Position numbers and translations under genes: made by a program. A stretch of DNA of 64,000 nt, from NCBI GenBank assembly GCA_944388075.1, contig CALXHI010000028.1:1-64000 (forward strand), in the 5' to 3' direction. This stretch comes from an uncultured Clostridia bacterium. Lineage in GTDB: Bacteria > Bacillota > Clostridia > Oscillospirales > Ruminococcaceae. Each line of letters opens with the position of its first letter. Position 1 is the stretch's first letter. Under the pieces are notes generated by a model. It was not told where the DNA came from. It ran no database searches and worked only from the letters and a program-made list of their open reading frames with translations. This document shows positions 44,441 to 53,941 of the stretch, one piece after another.

Positions 44441-47400
44441 TTAACTTGCACCTTGATAGTTGTTATCGAAGTAGTCACCATCATGGTAAGACTGTTCTTT
44501 ACCATAAGCATCTTCGTCCTTCGTGATTTCCTCCCATGTCGGCGGAACCTCAGGCACACTGGTACGACCCGCATCACCGATATAGACCGACAGCGGAACG
44601 TTCGATGCGACATAGTCCTTCACATACATTGTACCGACACAGTTTGTATACGTTGACTTCGTATGCGTGTAGGGTACCGATTCAGTCAGTTCACGGTAGG
44701 TGACCTTCGAAAGCTGTGTCAATGCATCACCGGAAGCCGAACGGAAGGTACTGGTCGGCATGAGCACTTCGGCATTCATGAACACACCATTCTGGAATGA
44801 GTAGGTGGTATCTTTTTGTCCGAAGACAACGACGTTGGGAACCAACTCAAACTTGTACTTATCCTTCTTGCTCAGATTATTCCAAATGTTCTTTTCTGTG
44901 CCGTCCGGATACAGCGGATTGCTGACTACATCAAAGGTTTTCGCCTTGTACTGTGCATATGCACCACTGCAAATCACGCTGAACAAATTATTCGCCTTAT
45001 CGCCTTCACAAGCCTCCAAGAAGATGATAACATCTCTGCGGCCTGCAAATCTGCCCTTTTCACCGGGTGTATTCTCTTCGATCGTACCGTAGGATGGATT
45101 CGAGTATACCCCGCCCTCGTTCTTATCGACAAAGGAATAATCTGTTTGATCAGCTCCGGTCTTTGCATTATAGTTGACGGTATTATTGATCACGATATCG
45201 ACCTTGGTATTGTCACGTTTTCCGGACAACACAACCACCAACGGACCCTTCGCCATGTTCTCACCATACCCGTTTGCGACCGGATCGATGAAAATGGTTC
45301 TGGTATTGTTCATCGGAATGCTAGTCATATCAATCACGCAGCTATCCGTAATCACATAGGCGTCATTGATGGTGGAGTTGACCACATTACCGTCTGCGTC
45401 ATGGTTACCGAGCTGAACTGTCTGGGGTGTCATGCTTCCAATATTCACAGGCGTATCCGAACCAGCTGTTGCAAAATACTTCGACTTCAGCGTTGCCAAG
45501 TCCTCATAATATGTGGTACTTGCCAAACCCGAATTGCCGGAAACAATCTGCAGTTCTTTGATAAAAGCATGATTTTCCGCATCTTTCGGTGTAGTATACG
45601 GCACATATCGAGTTATCGTGCCGCCCGCAGCGTTATCACCGGTCACTTTCTTAACCTGCCAAGTATGACCGGCAGCAACACTTTCCAGAATCCAAGGATC
45701 GGTTGTCAGCAAAGTGATTGCAGCTGCTTCCGTTTCCTGTGCCAGATCCCAACGGTAGTAGACTTCATGAATCTCGTCGAGTCGACTGCAGAACGGCATC
45801 AGATTCATTTTGTTTTCCGCTTTCACTTTGGTATGATAATCCGCAGGATATCCTGCCGTGTCGGCATTCAAAATCTTTGCAACGGTATCCGCATACGATG
45901 TACCGTTCACCGAAAGTCCAAGGCTTTCAATCTTCGCAGAGTACTGGGTATTTCCACCACCCTCTGCACTGCCCATCAGAGCAAATGCGGTTGCAATGTC
46001 CGACTGACCGTTAAACCTCACAGTGCCTTCAAGTTTATCGACATCCACATAGACGCCATTATCAACCATAATATTCACTTCGCCATTGGTTACGATCTTT
46101 CCGGCAACAACAAGAGAACCCTGAACATCAAGCTTTGCACCGTTCTCCAAATACAACACACCATTGGGATTGGTCATGATCAAATCGCCACCAATGGTAC
46201 GGGTATTATTGGTGCCGGTAAACGACAATTGCTGATTGTTACAGATCAAATCGCCGCCAATATAGCCACCCTCATAGTTCGCCTTCTGAATCTGGTTGGT
46301 CACAAACTGATAGAGCTGGCTAGAGCCCTGCGGCATAGTAGATTCCGCACTGGCATCATAAAGGAACATATCGCCGTAAAGATTCAGGGAGCAATTATCG
46401 CTGTCGCCCTTAATTGAACCGAGATACATATTCACGGGATCGGTTCTGCCGGCGGTCACGGAGCCAATCACCGGCTTTGCACCGGCGGTAATATCAAGCG
46501 TTCCGCTCACATAAACATATGGCACATCCTTGTACTTGTATGCAGAAGTCGCAAGTGCTTCCGGCAATACTGCTTGTGCTATCAAACCATTGTTGTTCGA
46601 TGCAGCATAATCGCCATAGAAAACCGCACCTTCGCCAAGGTTCTGAAAGACAAACTGCACTTCAACAGAGGAAGTCACATTGCCAACGAACAAGCCATTA
46701 CCAATGGTAACGCTGTTATTCTTGAAGCTGTTGACCGTTGTGCTCATACCGGGAATGGTATTGACACCGGCAGTCTGCGGACCTAAGCATGACATGTTGT
46801 TACCGGAAGCCAAACCGCCAAGCGTATAGACAGAGTTGGCGATTGAACCGATGTTGTCAGTATCGATCTCCCCGGCCGTACCGCCTTTCAGTTCAAAACC
46901 GGACACCCATGTGTTATCGGCCGTGTTCTGAGAAACCACACCGGCGCCTGCCTCACGCACTTTCTCATAGATATAGTTGCAGATGGTATACTCCGCTGCA
47001 TTCTTACCGGTACCAACTGTGGCAGTCGAAGTAATCTTCCAAGCACGCTGCTGATAGATCAGCTTGTTATCTTCGCTCCAGATATAGTTATCCGAAACCG
47101 CTTCGATGGTACAATCCACCACCGCACCACTATCTCCATTTAACGGAATGGAGGATTGCGAGAAATCAACCGAAATTGGGCACTGAATGGGATTTCCATT
47201 GATATCGAAAACAGCATTTTGGTCAACCCAATTGAAAAAGTCCTCATCGCTGTATGCGGAACTTGTAATGGCATCGAGGGCTGCCTGTGCTGCATACTGT
47301 GCCTGATTTTCGTAATAGGAGTAATGGGCACGTTTTTTGGACGAGGTCACGAGAATCAGCGTTGACATCAAAAAGACGACCATGACCATCATGACAGTGA

Positions 47401-47467
47401 CAACGGTAAAGAGCACCGTGCCTCGCACCATCTGCCGGGGCTTTCCTTTCCTTGAAATTTGTTTCAT
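44441..47467 (-). CDS. Very large PilX-like protein with bactofilin-like repeats
   Basis: A 1008-residue protein. The N-terminus has a basic cluster, a hydrophobic helix (about 20-43) and a following YYENQAQYAAQAALDA helix, as in PilX N-terminal domains. There is no FTLxE cleavage motif. From about 340 to 500 the chain shows repeated short beta units such as GGDLIMTNPNGVLYLENGAK and DVQGSLVVAGKIV, as in bactofilin-like beta-solenoids. It is far longer than PilX proteins of Gram-negative pili (about 170-200 residues). A large tip structure or adhesin is possible. ATG 47467 is preceded by AAAGGTGG. Confidence 0.82.
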   Translation of the reverse strand: MKQISRKGKPRQMVRGTVLFTVVTVMMVMVVFLMSTLILVTSSKKRAHYSYYENQAQYAAQAALDAITSSAYSDEDFFNWVDQNAVFDINGNPIQCPISVDFSQSSIPLNGDSGAVVDCTIEAVSDNYIWSEDNKLIYQQRAWKITSTATVGTGKNAAEYTICNYIYEKVREAGAGVVSQNTADNTWVSGFELKGGTAGEIDTDNIGSIANSVYTLGGLASGNNMSCLGPQTAGVNTIPGMSTTVNSFKNNSVTIGNGLFVGNVTSSVEVQFVFQNLGEGAVFYGDYAASNNNGLIAQAVLPEALATSAYKYKDVPYVYVSGTLDITAGAKPVIGSVTAGRTDPVNMYLGSIKGDSDNCSLNLYGDMFLYDASAESTMPQGSSQLYQFVTNQIQKANYEGGYIGGDLICNNQQLSFTGTNNTRTIGGDLIMTNPNGVLYLENGAKLDVQGSLVVAGKIVTNGEVNIMVDNGVYVDVDKLEGTVRFNGQSDIATAFALMGSAEGGGNTQYSAKIESLGLSVNGTSYADTVAKILNADTAGYPADYHTKVKAENKMNLMPFCSRLDEIHEVYYRWDLAQETEAAAITLLTTDPWILESVAAGHTWQVKKVTGDNAAGGTITRYVPYTTPKDAENHAFIKELQIVSGNSGLASTTYYEDLATLKSKYFATAGSDTPVNIGSMTPQTVQLGNHDADGNVVNSTINDAYVITDSCVIDMTSIPMNNTRTIFIDPVANGYGENMAKGPLVVVLSGKRDNTKVDIVINNTVNYNAKTGADQTDYSFVDKNEGGVYSNPSYGTIEENTPGEKGRFAGRRDVIIFLEACEGDKANNLFSVICSGAYAQYKAKTFDVVSNPLYPDGTEKNIWNNLSKKDKYKFELVPNVVVFGQKDTTYSFQNGVFMNAEVLMPTSTFRSASGDALTQLSKVTYRELTESVPYTHTKSTYTNCVGTMYVKDYVASNVPLSVYIGDAGRTSVPEVPPTWEEITKDEDAYGKEQSYHDGDYFDNNYQGAS

Positions 47468-47533
47468 AATGAAACCACCTTTCATGTGCGGATAGCCTCC
47501 TTGTTTCCAAGAAGGCAGTCCGATGCATTCAAA

Positions 47534-48430
47534 TTACTGCGTAGCTTCTGTTGTTGGATTGGGAGAGACATAGGTTCTCCATTCGTCACCATCCCAAATG
47601 GTTTTGTCATATTCCTGACCGGTGTCGGGTTTTGTCGGTTCCTGCATGTAATACACTTCGTAGTCAATGTTGACGCTTGTATAGCCGTATTCTTCCGGCT
47701 TGAGTTGCTCTTCGCCCTCTACCGCAGCAGGCGGCGTGCCGATGATTTCGCCGTTAGCATCTCGTTCCAGCGGCTGACCGTTGAAATCATACTCGGCAAA
47801 TTCAATTGACCTAATCAGCATAGCGTCCTTGTTGTCGACCGCAAACTTGCGTACTGCATCGATAAAGGACATCGTGTCTTCGCGGTTCATGATCACTGTC
47901 AAACTAGCTGTACCCATTGCAATTGTCTGTGCCGTACGTGCCGAGAGAATATCCGATTCCTTTCGCTTTTCCTGCACTGCTGCTGCAAGCGAACCATCGA
48001 AATCAGCATATTCATACAGCGGATAGGTTACGATGTTCGGGGTATAATAGTAGTACGGAATAGAGGTCGTAGTCTCATCGCTTACACTCAATTGACCCTC
48101 TAACGACACATCATTCTTGATAAATGTTTCGTTATTAAAGAACTGCTCCTGCAAGAACTTGTCAAGCTCCACGCTGTTCATTTCATCCGTGAAATTCTTT
48201 GAGATGTCCAACGCATTGCTGTATTTTTCGTCAATATTGGAGCGAATGGTATTGATGCTCTCATAGCCTTGCAATTGCTGTGACCATGTTGTTTCCAAAT
48301 CTTCGAGTTCTTCGGTTTTTTTGTTCAGCTCTTCCCACTTCGGCTTGATGAATACAAAAATACCAATACCAAGAATTACGGCAACACATAGTACCAAAAG
48401 GAGAATCCGATCACGATATCCTAATTTCAT
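47534..48430 (-). CDS. PilO-like pilus assembly protein
   Basis: A 298-residue bitopic membrane protein with a short cytoplasmic N-terminus (MKLGYRDR), one membrane helix (about 9-28), a coiled coil (about 30-70) and an extracellular domain. This topology and the position after pilM-pilN fit PilO/GspM. It would form the alignment subcomplex with PilN. The C-terminus has a Pro/Thr tail (SPNPTTEATQ). Sequence identity to known PilO is low by eye, so the name rests on topology and context. Its start overlaps the pilM-pilN stop by 4 nt. Confidence 0.78.
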   Translation of the reverse strand: MKLGYRDRILLLVLCVAVILGIGIFVFIKPKWEELNKKTEELEDLETTWSQQLQGYESINTIRSNIDEKYSNALDISKNFTDEMNSVELDKFLQEQFFNNETFIKNDVSLEGQLSVSDETTTSIPYYYYTPNIVTYPLYEYADFDGSLAAAVQEKRKESDILSARTAQTIAMGTASLTVIMNREDTMSFIDAVRKFAVDNKDAMLIRSIEFAEYDFNGQPLERDANGEIIGTPPAAVEGEEQLKPEEYGYTSVNIDYEVYYMQEPTKPDTGQEYDKTIWDGDEWRTYVSPNPTTEATQ

Positions 48431-50091
48431 TCTGCTTCCTCCTCCGCATCCAACTCAATGCCATCGCCCTTGAACTGGACTTCCATGGTAAATGTTTGAG
48501 TCTCTGTTGTAGTTTCCTCACCGGCCACCGGATTGCCATCGGCATCCACACCGCCTGCTGCTTCCTGAGTCACCGTTGCGACAGAATATCCGACATACTC
48601 TACATAATAGACCTCATCCAAATCACGGAGGGTCTGAATCAGCTTTGCCGGCAATGTCTGCAGCGGCAGATCCTCTGCTTTCGCAACAAAGTCAATCGAA
48701 TAGACACCATCGCTGTAATTGAGGCTATTGATGGTATAATATTCCGAGAAGTCAGCTTCTGTGCGCTTTTTGCCCTTCAAATCCGGATCGGCTTCCACCT
48801 CAGCCTTGAAGACATCTTCCACCACAACCTTGTGAATGGTATCCTCAAGCAGGGTATAATTCGCACTCAACGGATACGGGCGAGAGCGATAGGCATCATA
48901 AGCATCCTGAACACCGTCATAGTAGGTGTTCATAGCCTCACGCAACGCTTTCAGATCTTCCAGTTGTTTGGTCAGATCGGTTGCCAACGCACTTGCTTGT
49001 TTGTCTTTGATCTCTTGGATATCGGCCTTCTTGCCGGCGGTTTTGATCTGAAGCACCAACCAAGTTCCAAAGGTGATACCGACTGTAATGAGCACGGTCA
49101 CCAGCAGCAGCATATAGTACGACGAATCGGATTTAATCTTATTGTTGTTGACAGTATCGGTTTCGAGTAGGTTGATGCGCTCGGTATCCTTATTACGCTT
49201 AAACATCGCACCAATCGCATTGGCATACTGTGCGAACTCCAGATTCTGGTAGCCTTGGATCTGAGGCGGTGCCTTAATCGTATCGGGACGGATGCCCATT
49301 TTCTCAAGCTCATTGGTCAAACGAACATACTCACGCGTATCGCCGTAGAACACAACATTCTCGATGGGATCGCTGTTGGGTTTGCTCTTCTGGAACTGGA
49401 GCATACGGAAGATGTTCTCGTTGACCGCCTCGAACACATAGTCTTCCGAATCATCATAGTCCTCAGCAGAAATCGAAGCGAAACGGGAGAAGGAGAGCTG
49501 ACCATTCTCATAGAGGTTCAGAGAAATAAAGTTGTTATCGATCTGAACCGCCAAGAGCGGCATTCTCGATTTGATCTTGGTATCGGCAAGCAGCACTTTG
49601 GTAATGCAGTTGCAGCCGATCATAACGGAGCGGAGATTCAGCTGAAGCATATTGAACACACGCTTATAGCAGTCCACAACCTCATACGGACATGCCGTTG
49701 CGAGAACTTTTACGCCGCCCTCCTGCTGATCGGAGTCGCCGACGATGATGTATGATACGGAATACGAATCATCAATTCCGAGGGCAGCAGCCATTTCGGC
49801 ACGCACCATTTTCATGAAGTCCTGCTCCTTGGCAGCCTTCTGAATATGGAGTTCCTTGAAGATGGTCATATTAGAAGAGATACTGACGATCGCTTCTTTA
49901 TCTGCCATACGATTGGTACGAAGCACCTGGTTGATGAGAGTTGCCAAACGGGGCACGTCACGGACGTGACCGTTTACAATGACCTCTTCATCCAGATTCA
50001 AGGTTGCAGCGGAAGAAATTTTAATCTTGCCGTTGCTCTCAGAGCCCTTGATAATTCGTATGTTTCGATCGGTAATGTCAAATGAAAGCAT
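48427..50091 (-). CDS. PilM-PilN fusion protein
   Basis: A 554-residue fusion. Residues 1-300 are a PilM-like actin-type ATPase that begins MLSFDITDRNIRIIKG. Residues 301-554 are PilN-like: the ERINLLE motif (304-310), a membrane helix (326-348), a coiled coil and an extracellular ferredoxin-like domain. In separate proteins the INLL peptide of PilN docks into PilM, so the fusion locks a known interaction. The C-terminus is acidic. It follows pilC in the operon. Normal pilM and pilN genes are absent, and no stop or frameshift divides the two parts. Confidence 0.85.
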   Translation of the reverse strand: MLSFDITDRNIRIIKGSESNGKIKISSAATLNLDEEVIVNGHVRDVPRLATLINQVLRTNRMADKEAIVSISSNMTIFKELHIQKAAKEQDFMKMVRAEMAAALGIDDSYSVSYIIVGDSDQQEGGVKVLATACPYEVVDCYKRVFNMLQLNLRSVMIGCNCITKVLLADTKIKSRMPLLAVQIDNNFISLNLYENGQLSFSRFASISAEDYDDSEDYVFEAVNENIFRMLQFQKSKPNSDPIENVVFYGDTREYVRLTNELEKMGIRPDTIKAPPQIQGYQNLEFAQYANAIGAMFKRNKDTERINLLETDTVNNNKIKSDSSYYMLLLVTVLITVGITFGTWLVLQIKTAGKKADIQEIKDKQASALATDLTKQLEDLKALREAMNTYYDGVQDAYDAYRSRPYPLSANYTLLEDTIHKVVVEDVFKAEVEADPDLKGKKRTEADFSEYYTINSLNYSDGVYSIDFVAKAEDLPLQTLPAKLIQTLRDLDEVYYVEYVGYSVATVTQEAAGGVDADGNPVAGEETTTETQTFTMEVQFKGDGIELDAEEEAE

Positions 50092-50184
50092 TTAGGATAT
50101 CCACCTCTCTATTTTTATTGACGATGAGTTGCGGGTGTGGCGGCGTTGAAAACCGCCACACCGTAAAGTCCGTTGGAAGGATGA

Positions 50185-51375
50185 TTACTCGATGTTGCCG
50201 ATCGAGTCGTACAGTGCCGGGAAGAATGCGCCACAGACCAAACCGATAACAATACCCATGATAATGAGCATGATCGGCTCGAGCATCGAGCACAAGCGCT
50301 TAACGGCTGCGTCTGCTTCTTCATCGTAGTACTCAGCGGTTTTCGCCAAGATGTCATCCAAGGCACCGGCCTCTTCACCGACATAGATGATGGAACAGAA
50401 CATGGAGTCAAAGATATCGGCTCTTTGAATCGAGGAACTGAGCGTTTCACCGCTCTTGACCTCGTCGATGATATCACGGAACTTCATGGAGATGTACGAG
50501 TTGTTCAGGGTATCGGCAGAACGCTTGAGGCATTCCACCATCGGCAGACCTGCGGAATACAGGGAAGCCATCGTCTGTGCAAAACGGGCGGTATAGATCT
50601 TAACGACCAGTTTGCCAAAGCCCGGACCTTTGATAATGAAACGATCCCATTTCATTCGCACATCAGGCAGCTTCATCGCATAGGTCACTACCACGACCAA
50701 CACGACAATAATGCCAATCCACAAATACCAATAGTTTATCATGCCGTTACCGATATTCATCATGGCCTTTGACAGAGCAGGCATATCATCCGGATTATCA
50801 TACAAGTCCGCAAATGTCGGCATGATAAATACGAAGACGCCGATGACAACCACTACGAGCAAGACGCATAGAATGATCGGGTAGACCATTGCGCTCTTGA
50901 TGGTATTGGAGATTTTGTTCTGATTCGCATAGTAGTCGCTCAAACGCTGCATAATAACATCCAGCGAACCGGACGCCTCACCGGCACCGACCATAGCGAC
51001 CAATAATGTCGGGAACACACTGCCGTGTACTTCCAGCGAATCGGAAAACGATTCACCCTTCTGCACGTTCTCATACACATCACGCCAAATATTTCGTGCA
51101 GCTTCGGATTCCTGTTCTTTGCAGAGAATGTCCAGTGCACGCACGAGTGTCAAACCGGATGTTAACATGGCAGCCATCTGACGGGTTGCGAACGCCAAAT
51201 CTTTGGTCTTAAACTTCTTTACCGTCTTGACCTCCGAATGTTTTTCCTGATACTCGGTGACATACATTCCCTTTTCTCTGATTCTTGCCAGAAATTCCTG
51301 CTCACTCTCCGCTTGCATGACACCTTTTCGCACATTACCCACAGCGTCCTTCGCAGTATAAGCATAACTCGGCAT
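50185..51375 (-). CDS. pilC: Type IV pilus inner membrane platform protein
   Basis: A 396-residue GspF/PilC protein with two homologous halves. Each has a cytoplasmic helical domain followed by membrane helices, and there are three helices in all (about 165-190, 215-237, 370-392). The N-terminal YAYTAKDAVGNVRKG and both MVGAGEASGSLD and YVGEEAGALDDIL motifs are diagnostic. It joins the assembly ATPase to the pilus base. It is the first gene of its operon with CAGGAGGTGG; the ATG at 51375 replaces an upstream frame without a ribosome-binding site. Confidence 0.94.
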   Translation of the reverse strand: MPSYAYTAKDAVGNVRKGVMQAESEQEFLARIREKGMYVTEYQEKHSEVKTVKKFKTKDLAFATRQMAAMLTSGLTLVRALDILCKEQESEAARNIWRDVYENVQKGESFSDSLEVHGSVFPTLLVAMVGAGEASGSLDVIMQRLSDYYANQNKISNTIKSAMVYPIILCVLLVVVVIGVFVFIMPTFADLYDNPDDMPALSKAMMNIGNGMINYWYLWIGIIVVLVVVVTYAMKLPDVRMKWDRFIIKGPGFGKLVVKIYTARFAQTMASLYSAGLPMVECLKRSADTLNNSYISMKFRDIIDEVKSGETLSSSIQRADIFDSMFCSIIYVGEEAGALDDILAKTAEYYDEEADAAVKRLCSMLEPIMLIIMGIVIGLVCGAFFPALYDSIGNIE

Positions 51376-51505
51376 AAAACCACCTCCTGATTCCGTTGTT
51401 TTCACAGCGGGCATATGTCCTTTGCACCGTCTGTGTTCGGGATTTCCTGCTGCCTCTCCGCACCGTGCAATGGGCAGAGATACCGCTTACAGTTTCCATA
51501 GGGAT

Positions 51506-51534
51506 ATTATATCATATTTTGTTCATGTTTGCAA
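51506..51534 (-). promoter_or_regulatory. Promoter of the pilC operon
   Basis: TTGCAA (51529-51534), 17 nt, TATAAT (51506-51511) with ATGA before it, minus strand; leader of about 125 nt before pilC. Confidence 0.82.
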
Positions 51535-51574
51535 TCGCTAATTAGACAAAATTTAGCTTTTGTTTTTAGGCATT

Positions 51575-52624
51575 TCACCCATTCCCAAGCATTTCTTTGG
51601 GCGGTTCGCTCATGGAGTGTTTCAGAATAATACGTCCGGGAATGACATGACGAGCGGCAGGGCGTTTGGGATTTTCCATGCGAGAAAGCAGCAGATTAAC
51701 CGCTATATGCGCCATTTCGCTCAAATTGACCTCTACTGTCGTAATGGCAGGCTCACACATATCCGCTACCGTATAGTTGTCATAGCCGGTGACCGAGATA
51801 TCCTCCGGAATCCGATAGCCCATCTGTTTCAGTTGTTTGATGACACGAAACGCCGTTTCGTCACAATTGCAAACGAATGCTGTCGGCATCGTCTCCGGGA
51901 ATGCTATTTCGTTCAATAAACGAATGCCATCCGCATGGCGATCTGCCAGCGTCCATTCCGGATGATAGGTCAAGCCATTCTCCATCATGCACTTCACATA
52001 GCCCAGAAACCGATCCTGAATGCTGCTGGTTGCCGTGACCGAGCCGATGAACCCGATATCCCGATGTCCGAGCATCACCAGCCGATCGGTCATCAGGTAA
52101 CTATCATAATAGTTGTCAGAAATCACAGCGTCCACATTGCTGTGTTTGTCATAGAAATCAAGGAACAGAATCGGCAGATGCAAAGTCGTCAGCTTGTCGA
52201 GATAGGCACTTGCCATCTGCCCGACCACGATCAATCCCTTCACCTGCTGATCGGTGAAAATACGCGGCAGATTACACGCCTGCTCATCAGCAACCGATAC
52301 GTTCTCATAGATTGAATACAGATTACAGTGTGTCAGCTCCTTGGAAATAGCTGCCGTCAAGAACCAATAGAACGTGCCTCTTGCACCGGCAAACCGTTCG
52401 CTGGTGAGGATACCGATATTGCCGCCCTCGGTTGTCTGTGCAAAATGGGGTTTCCGTGTTGTCCTCGGAGCGGAAGGACGATAGCCGAGCTGGGAAGCAC
52501 GCTCTTTGATTTTTCTCCGCATCTCCTCACTGACACCGCCTCTGTCGTTCAGGGCATTGGATACCGTTACCACACTCACGCCGAGCTCCTTTGCAATATC
52601 CGACATCCGAATTCCATTTTTCAC
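51575..52624 (-). CDS. LacI-family transcriptional regulator
   Basis: A 349-residue repressor. The N-terminal LacI helix-turn-helix (MSDIAKELGVSVVTVSNALN, about 7-26) is followed by a hinge and a periplasmic-binding-protein-like effector domain (about 70-340) with the typical GYDNYTVADMCEPAITTVE motif. In cellulosome-forming clostridia LacI-type regulators such as GlyR3 control glycoside hydrolases. No sugar transport or hydrolase gene is adjacent here, so the target is unknown. The start is GTG, 7 nt after AAGGAGG. Confidence 0.92.
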   Translation of the reverse strand: MKNGIRMSDIAKELGVSVVTVSNALNDRGGVSEEMRRKIKERASQLGYRPSAPRTTRKPHFAQTTEGGNIGILTSERFAGARGTFYWFLTAAISKELTHCNLYSIYENVSVADEQACNLPRIFTDQQVKGLIVVGQMASAYLDKLTTLHLPILFLDFYDKHSNVDAVISDNYYDSYLMTDRLVMLGHRDIGFIGSVTATSSIQDRFLGYVKCMMENGLTYHPEWTLADRHADGIRLLNEIAFPETMPTAFVCNCDETAFRVIKQLKQMGYRIPEDISVTGYDNYTVADMCEPAITTVEVNLSEMAHIAVNLLLSRMENPKRPAARHVIPGRIILKHSMSEPPKEMLGNG

Positions 52625-52740
52625 AGCATCGCCTCCTTCATCATGAGAGAATACATCTCTGTATTATAATATAGCAGTGTCGTTATCGTATCATATGCAG
52701 CCAAGCCGTACTTCTTGCACGAATTCGATTTCCTTTTTCT

Positions 52741-52769
52741 ATTATACCACAATTTTCCGATTTTGTAAA
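52741..52769 (-). promoter_or_regulatory. Promoter of the LacI-family gene
   Basis: TTTACA (52764-52769), 17 nt, TATAAT (52741-52746) with TGTGG before it, minus strand, giving a leader of about 110 nt. Confidence 0.75.
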
Positions 52770-52986
52770 TAGGCAGAAGCAGAATACATCTGGTATATTT
52801 TTCAAAATCACTTTTCAGGCATTCCTCATATTTGGCAAGCTTATTATACCATCAGTCAAACTTTTCGCCTCATCCCGTGCATTTTTCGACTTCTTTTGCC
52901 CTTTATTTCACTTAAATTAATCTCAAATCCAATTTTTTCTACGTTTAGCATAAAAGTCGTCTGTACAATTTGTGCAATCTGCCTAT

Positions 52987-53015
52987 TGCGTTTTTGCAGA
53001 AAACCGTGTAGAATA
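52987..53015 (+). promoter_or_regulatory. Promoter of the lipoprotein gene
   Basis: TTGCGT (52987-52992), 17 nt, TAGAAT (53010-53015) with CGTG before it. Confidence 0.65.
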
Positions 53016-53076
53016 GGCTATAAGGGCTATTTTGTCCATCACACACATCTATCAATATAAGGAAAGAGGAATTACC

Positions 53077-53847
53077 ATGAACAAGAAACTGTTCTCCGCA
53101 CTTTGTGCATCCGCTCTGATTCTGTCGCTCTGCACCGCATGCGGCGAGGAATCCGACTCTTCGAGCAAAGCTGAATCTTCCGCTTCGTCCACTACCACCA
53201 CGGCAGGCACAGTCGAGCCGGTTACCACCGAGCCGACTGCGTTTGAAGAAGCTGTTGTTGCCGAATCCGGCGATGCTTTCCTGTACATTGCCGACAGCCA
53301 GTGGTATGTACAGTATGACGGCACTGCCGACAGCCTGATGACCTATGATGCAGGTGTTACCAAGATTACCGGTGATGGCGACTATACTGTCAGCGTCAAC
53401 TCCGGCACGAAGGGCTGCCTGTTTGATATCACCGGCGATGCCAACGGTGAATACCAGTGCGAAAGCATTTCCGTTATGCTGGTGAAGGTGGTCGACGGCA
53501 CGAAGCTGTTCCCGAATATGTCCATCAAGGTCAACGAGATCCGTGTGGACGGAAAAGTCGCAACCTTGACCGCAAAGAACTACACCTCCTCCGATGACGG
53601 TGTTGAGATGCGTGCCAACATCTGCAACCCCTATGTCACCGATCTGACCAAGGTTTCCGATGCGCACGATGAGAACGGTCCGATTGCCGGCAAAGAGAGC
53701 GACTACTCCGCTACCATCATCGACCTCGCCGAGTTCACCAAGTGGAACAAGATCGAGGTTGACTTCACGGTTTCCGGCTGCGGCGAAGAAACCGCAGCTG
53801 ACCAGACCGATGCACCCGCCGAAACCACCACTACGGCTGCACAGTAA
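53077..53847 (+). CDS. Thr-rich secreted lipoprotein of unknown function
   Basis: A 256-residue protein. A signal peptide ends in a lipobox-like LCTACGEES with Cys22 as the likely lipidated residue. A low-complexity Ser/Thr linker (about 25-55, SSASSTTTTAG) leads to a single beta-rich domain. The domain has two Cys pairs that could form disulfides (GCLF/YQCES, ANICN/SGCGE), and the chain ends in another Thr-rich tail. No family was recognised. An in-frame ATG 45 nt upstream is rejected because GAAAGAGGAA precedes 53077. Tandem terminators follow. Confidence 0.82.
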   Translation: MNKKLFSALCASALILSLCTACGEESDSSSKAESSASSTTTTAGTVEPVTTEPTAFEEAVVAESGDAFLYIADSQWYVQYDGTADSLMTYDAGVTKITGDGDYTVSVNSGTKGCLFDITGDANGEYQCESISVMLVKVVDGTKLFPNMSIKVNEIRVDGKVATLTAKNYTSSDDGVEMRANICNPYVTDLTKVSDAHDENGPIAGKESDYSATIIDLAEFTKWNKIEVDFTVSGCGEETAADQTDAPAETTTTAAQ

Positions 53848-53857
53848 TCCAAACCAC

Positions 53858-53890
53858 AAAACCGCCTCACCTTCGGGTCAGGCGGTTTTC
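53858..53890. terminator. Bidirectional terminator, lipoprotein gene and spoVM
   Basis: AAAACCGCCT (53858-53867) pairs with AGGCGGTTTT (53880-53889). It can end the lipoprotein transcript on the plus strand and the long operon that ends with spoVM on the minus strand. Confidence 0.82.
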
Positions 53891-53903
53891 CTGTACATGA
53901 GAT

Positions 53904-53940
53904 ACGGCTCACCTTCGCACTGCGACTGTGAGCCGTTTTT
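53904..53940 (+). terminator. Second terminator after the lipoprotein gene
   Basis: ACGGCTCA (53904-53911) pairs with TGAGCCGT (53929-53936), followed by TTTTG on the plus strand. It is the second of a tandem pair. On the minus strand it has no T tract. Confidence 0.75.
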
Positions 53941-53941
53941 G

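Larger units (their letters stand above)
52625..53076. other. Divergent control region between the LacI-family gene and the lipoprotein gene
   Basis: About 450 nt of AT-rich sequence with a promoter for each direction (52741-52769 and 52987-53015). Another extended -10 (TGGTATAAT, minus strand, near 52845) lacks a -35 at the right spacing. I found no long palindrome of LacI-operator type and no small gene. Confidence 0.5.

Noticed and set aside
51546-51566. Terminator after the LacI-family gene
   Set aside because: An ACAAAA/TTTTGT pairing exists, but the stem is short and wholly A/T, so it is too weak to call.
52625-53076. LacI operator in the divergent control region
   Set aside because: No palindrome with a central CG and adequate arm length was found.
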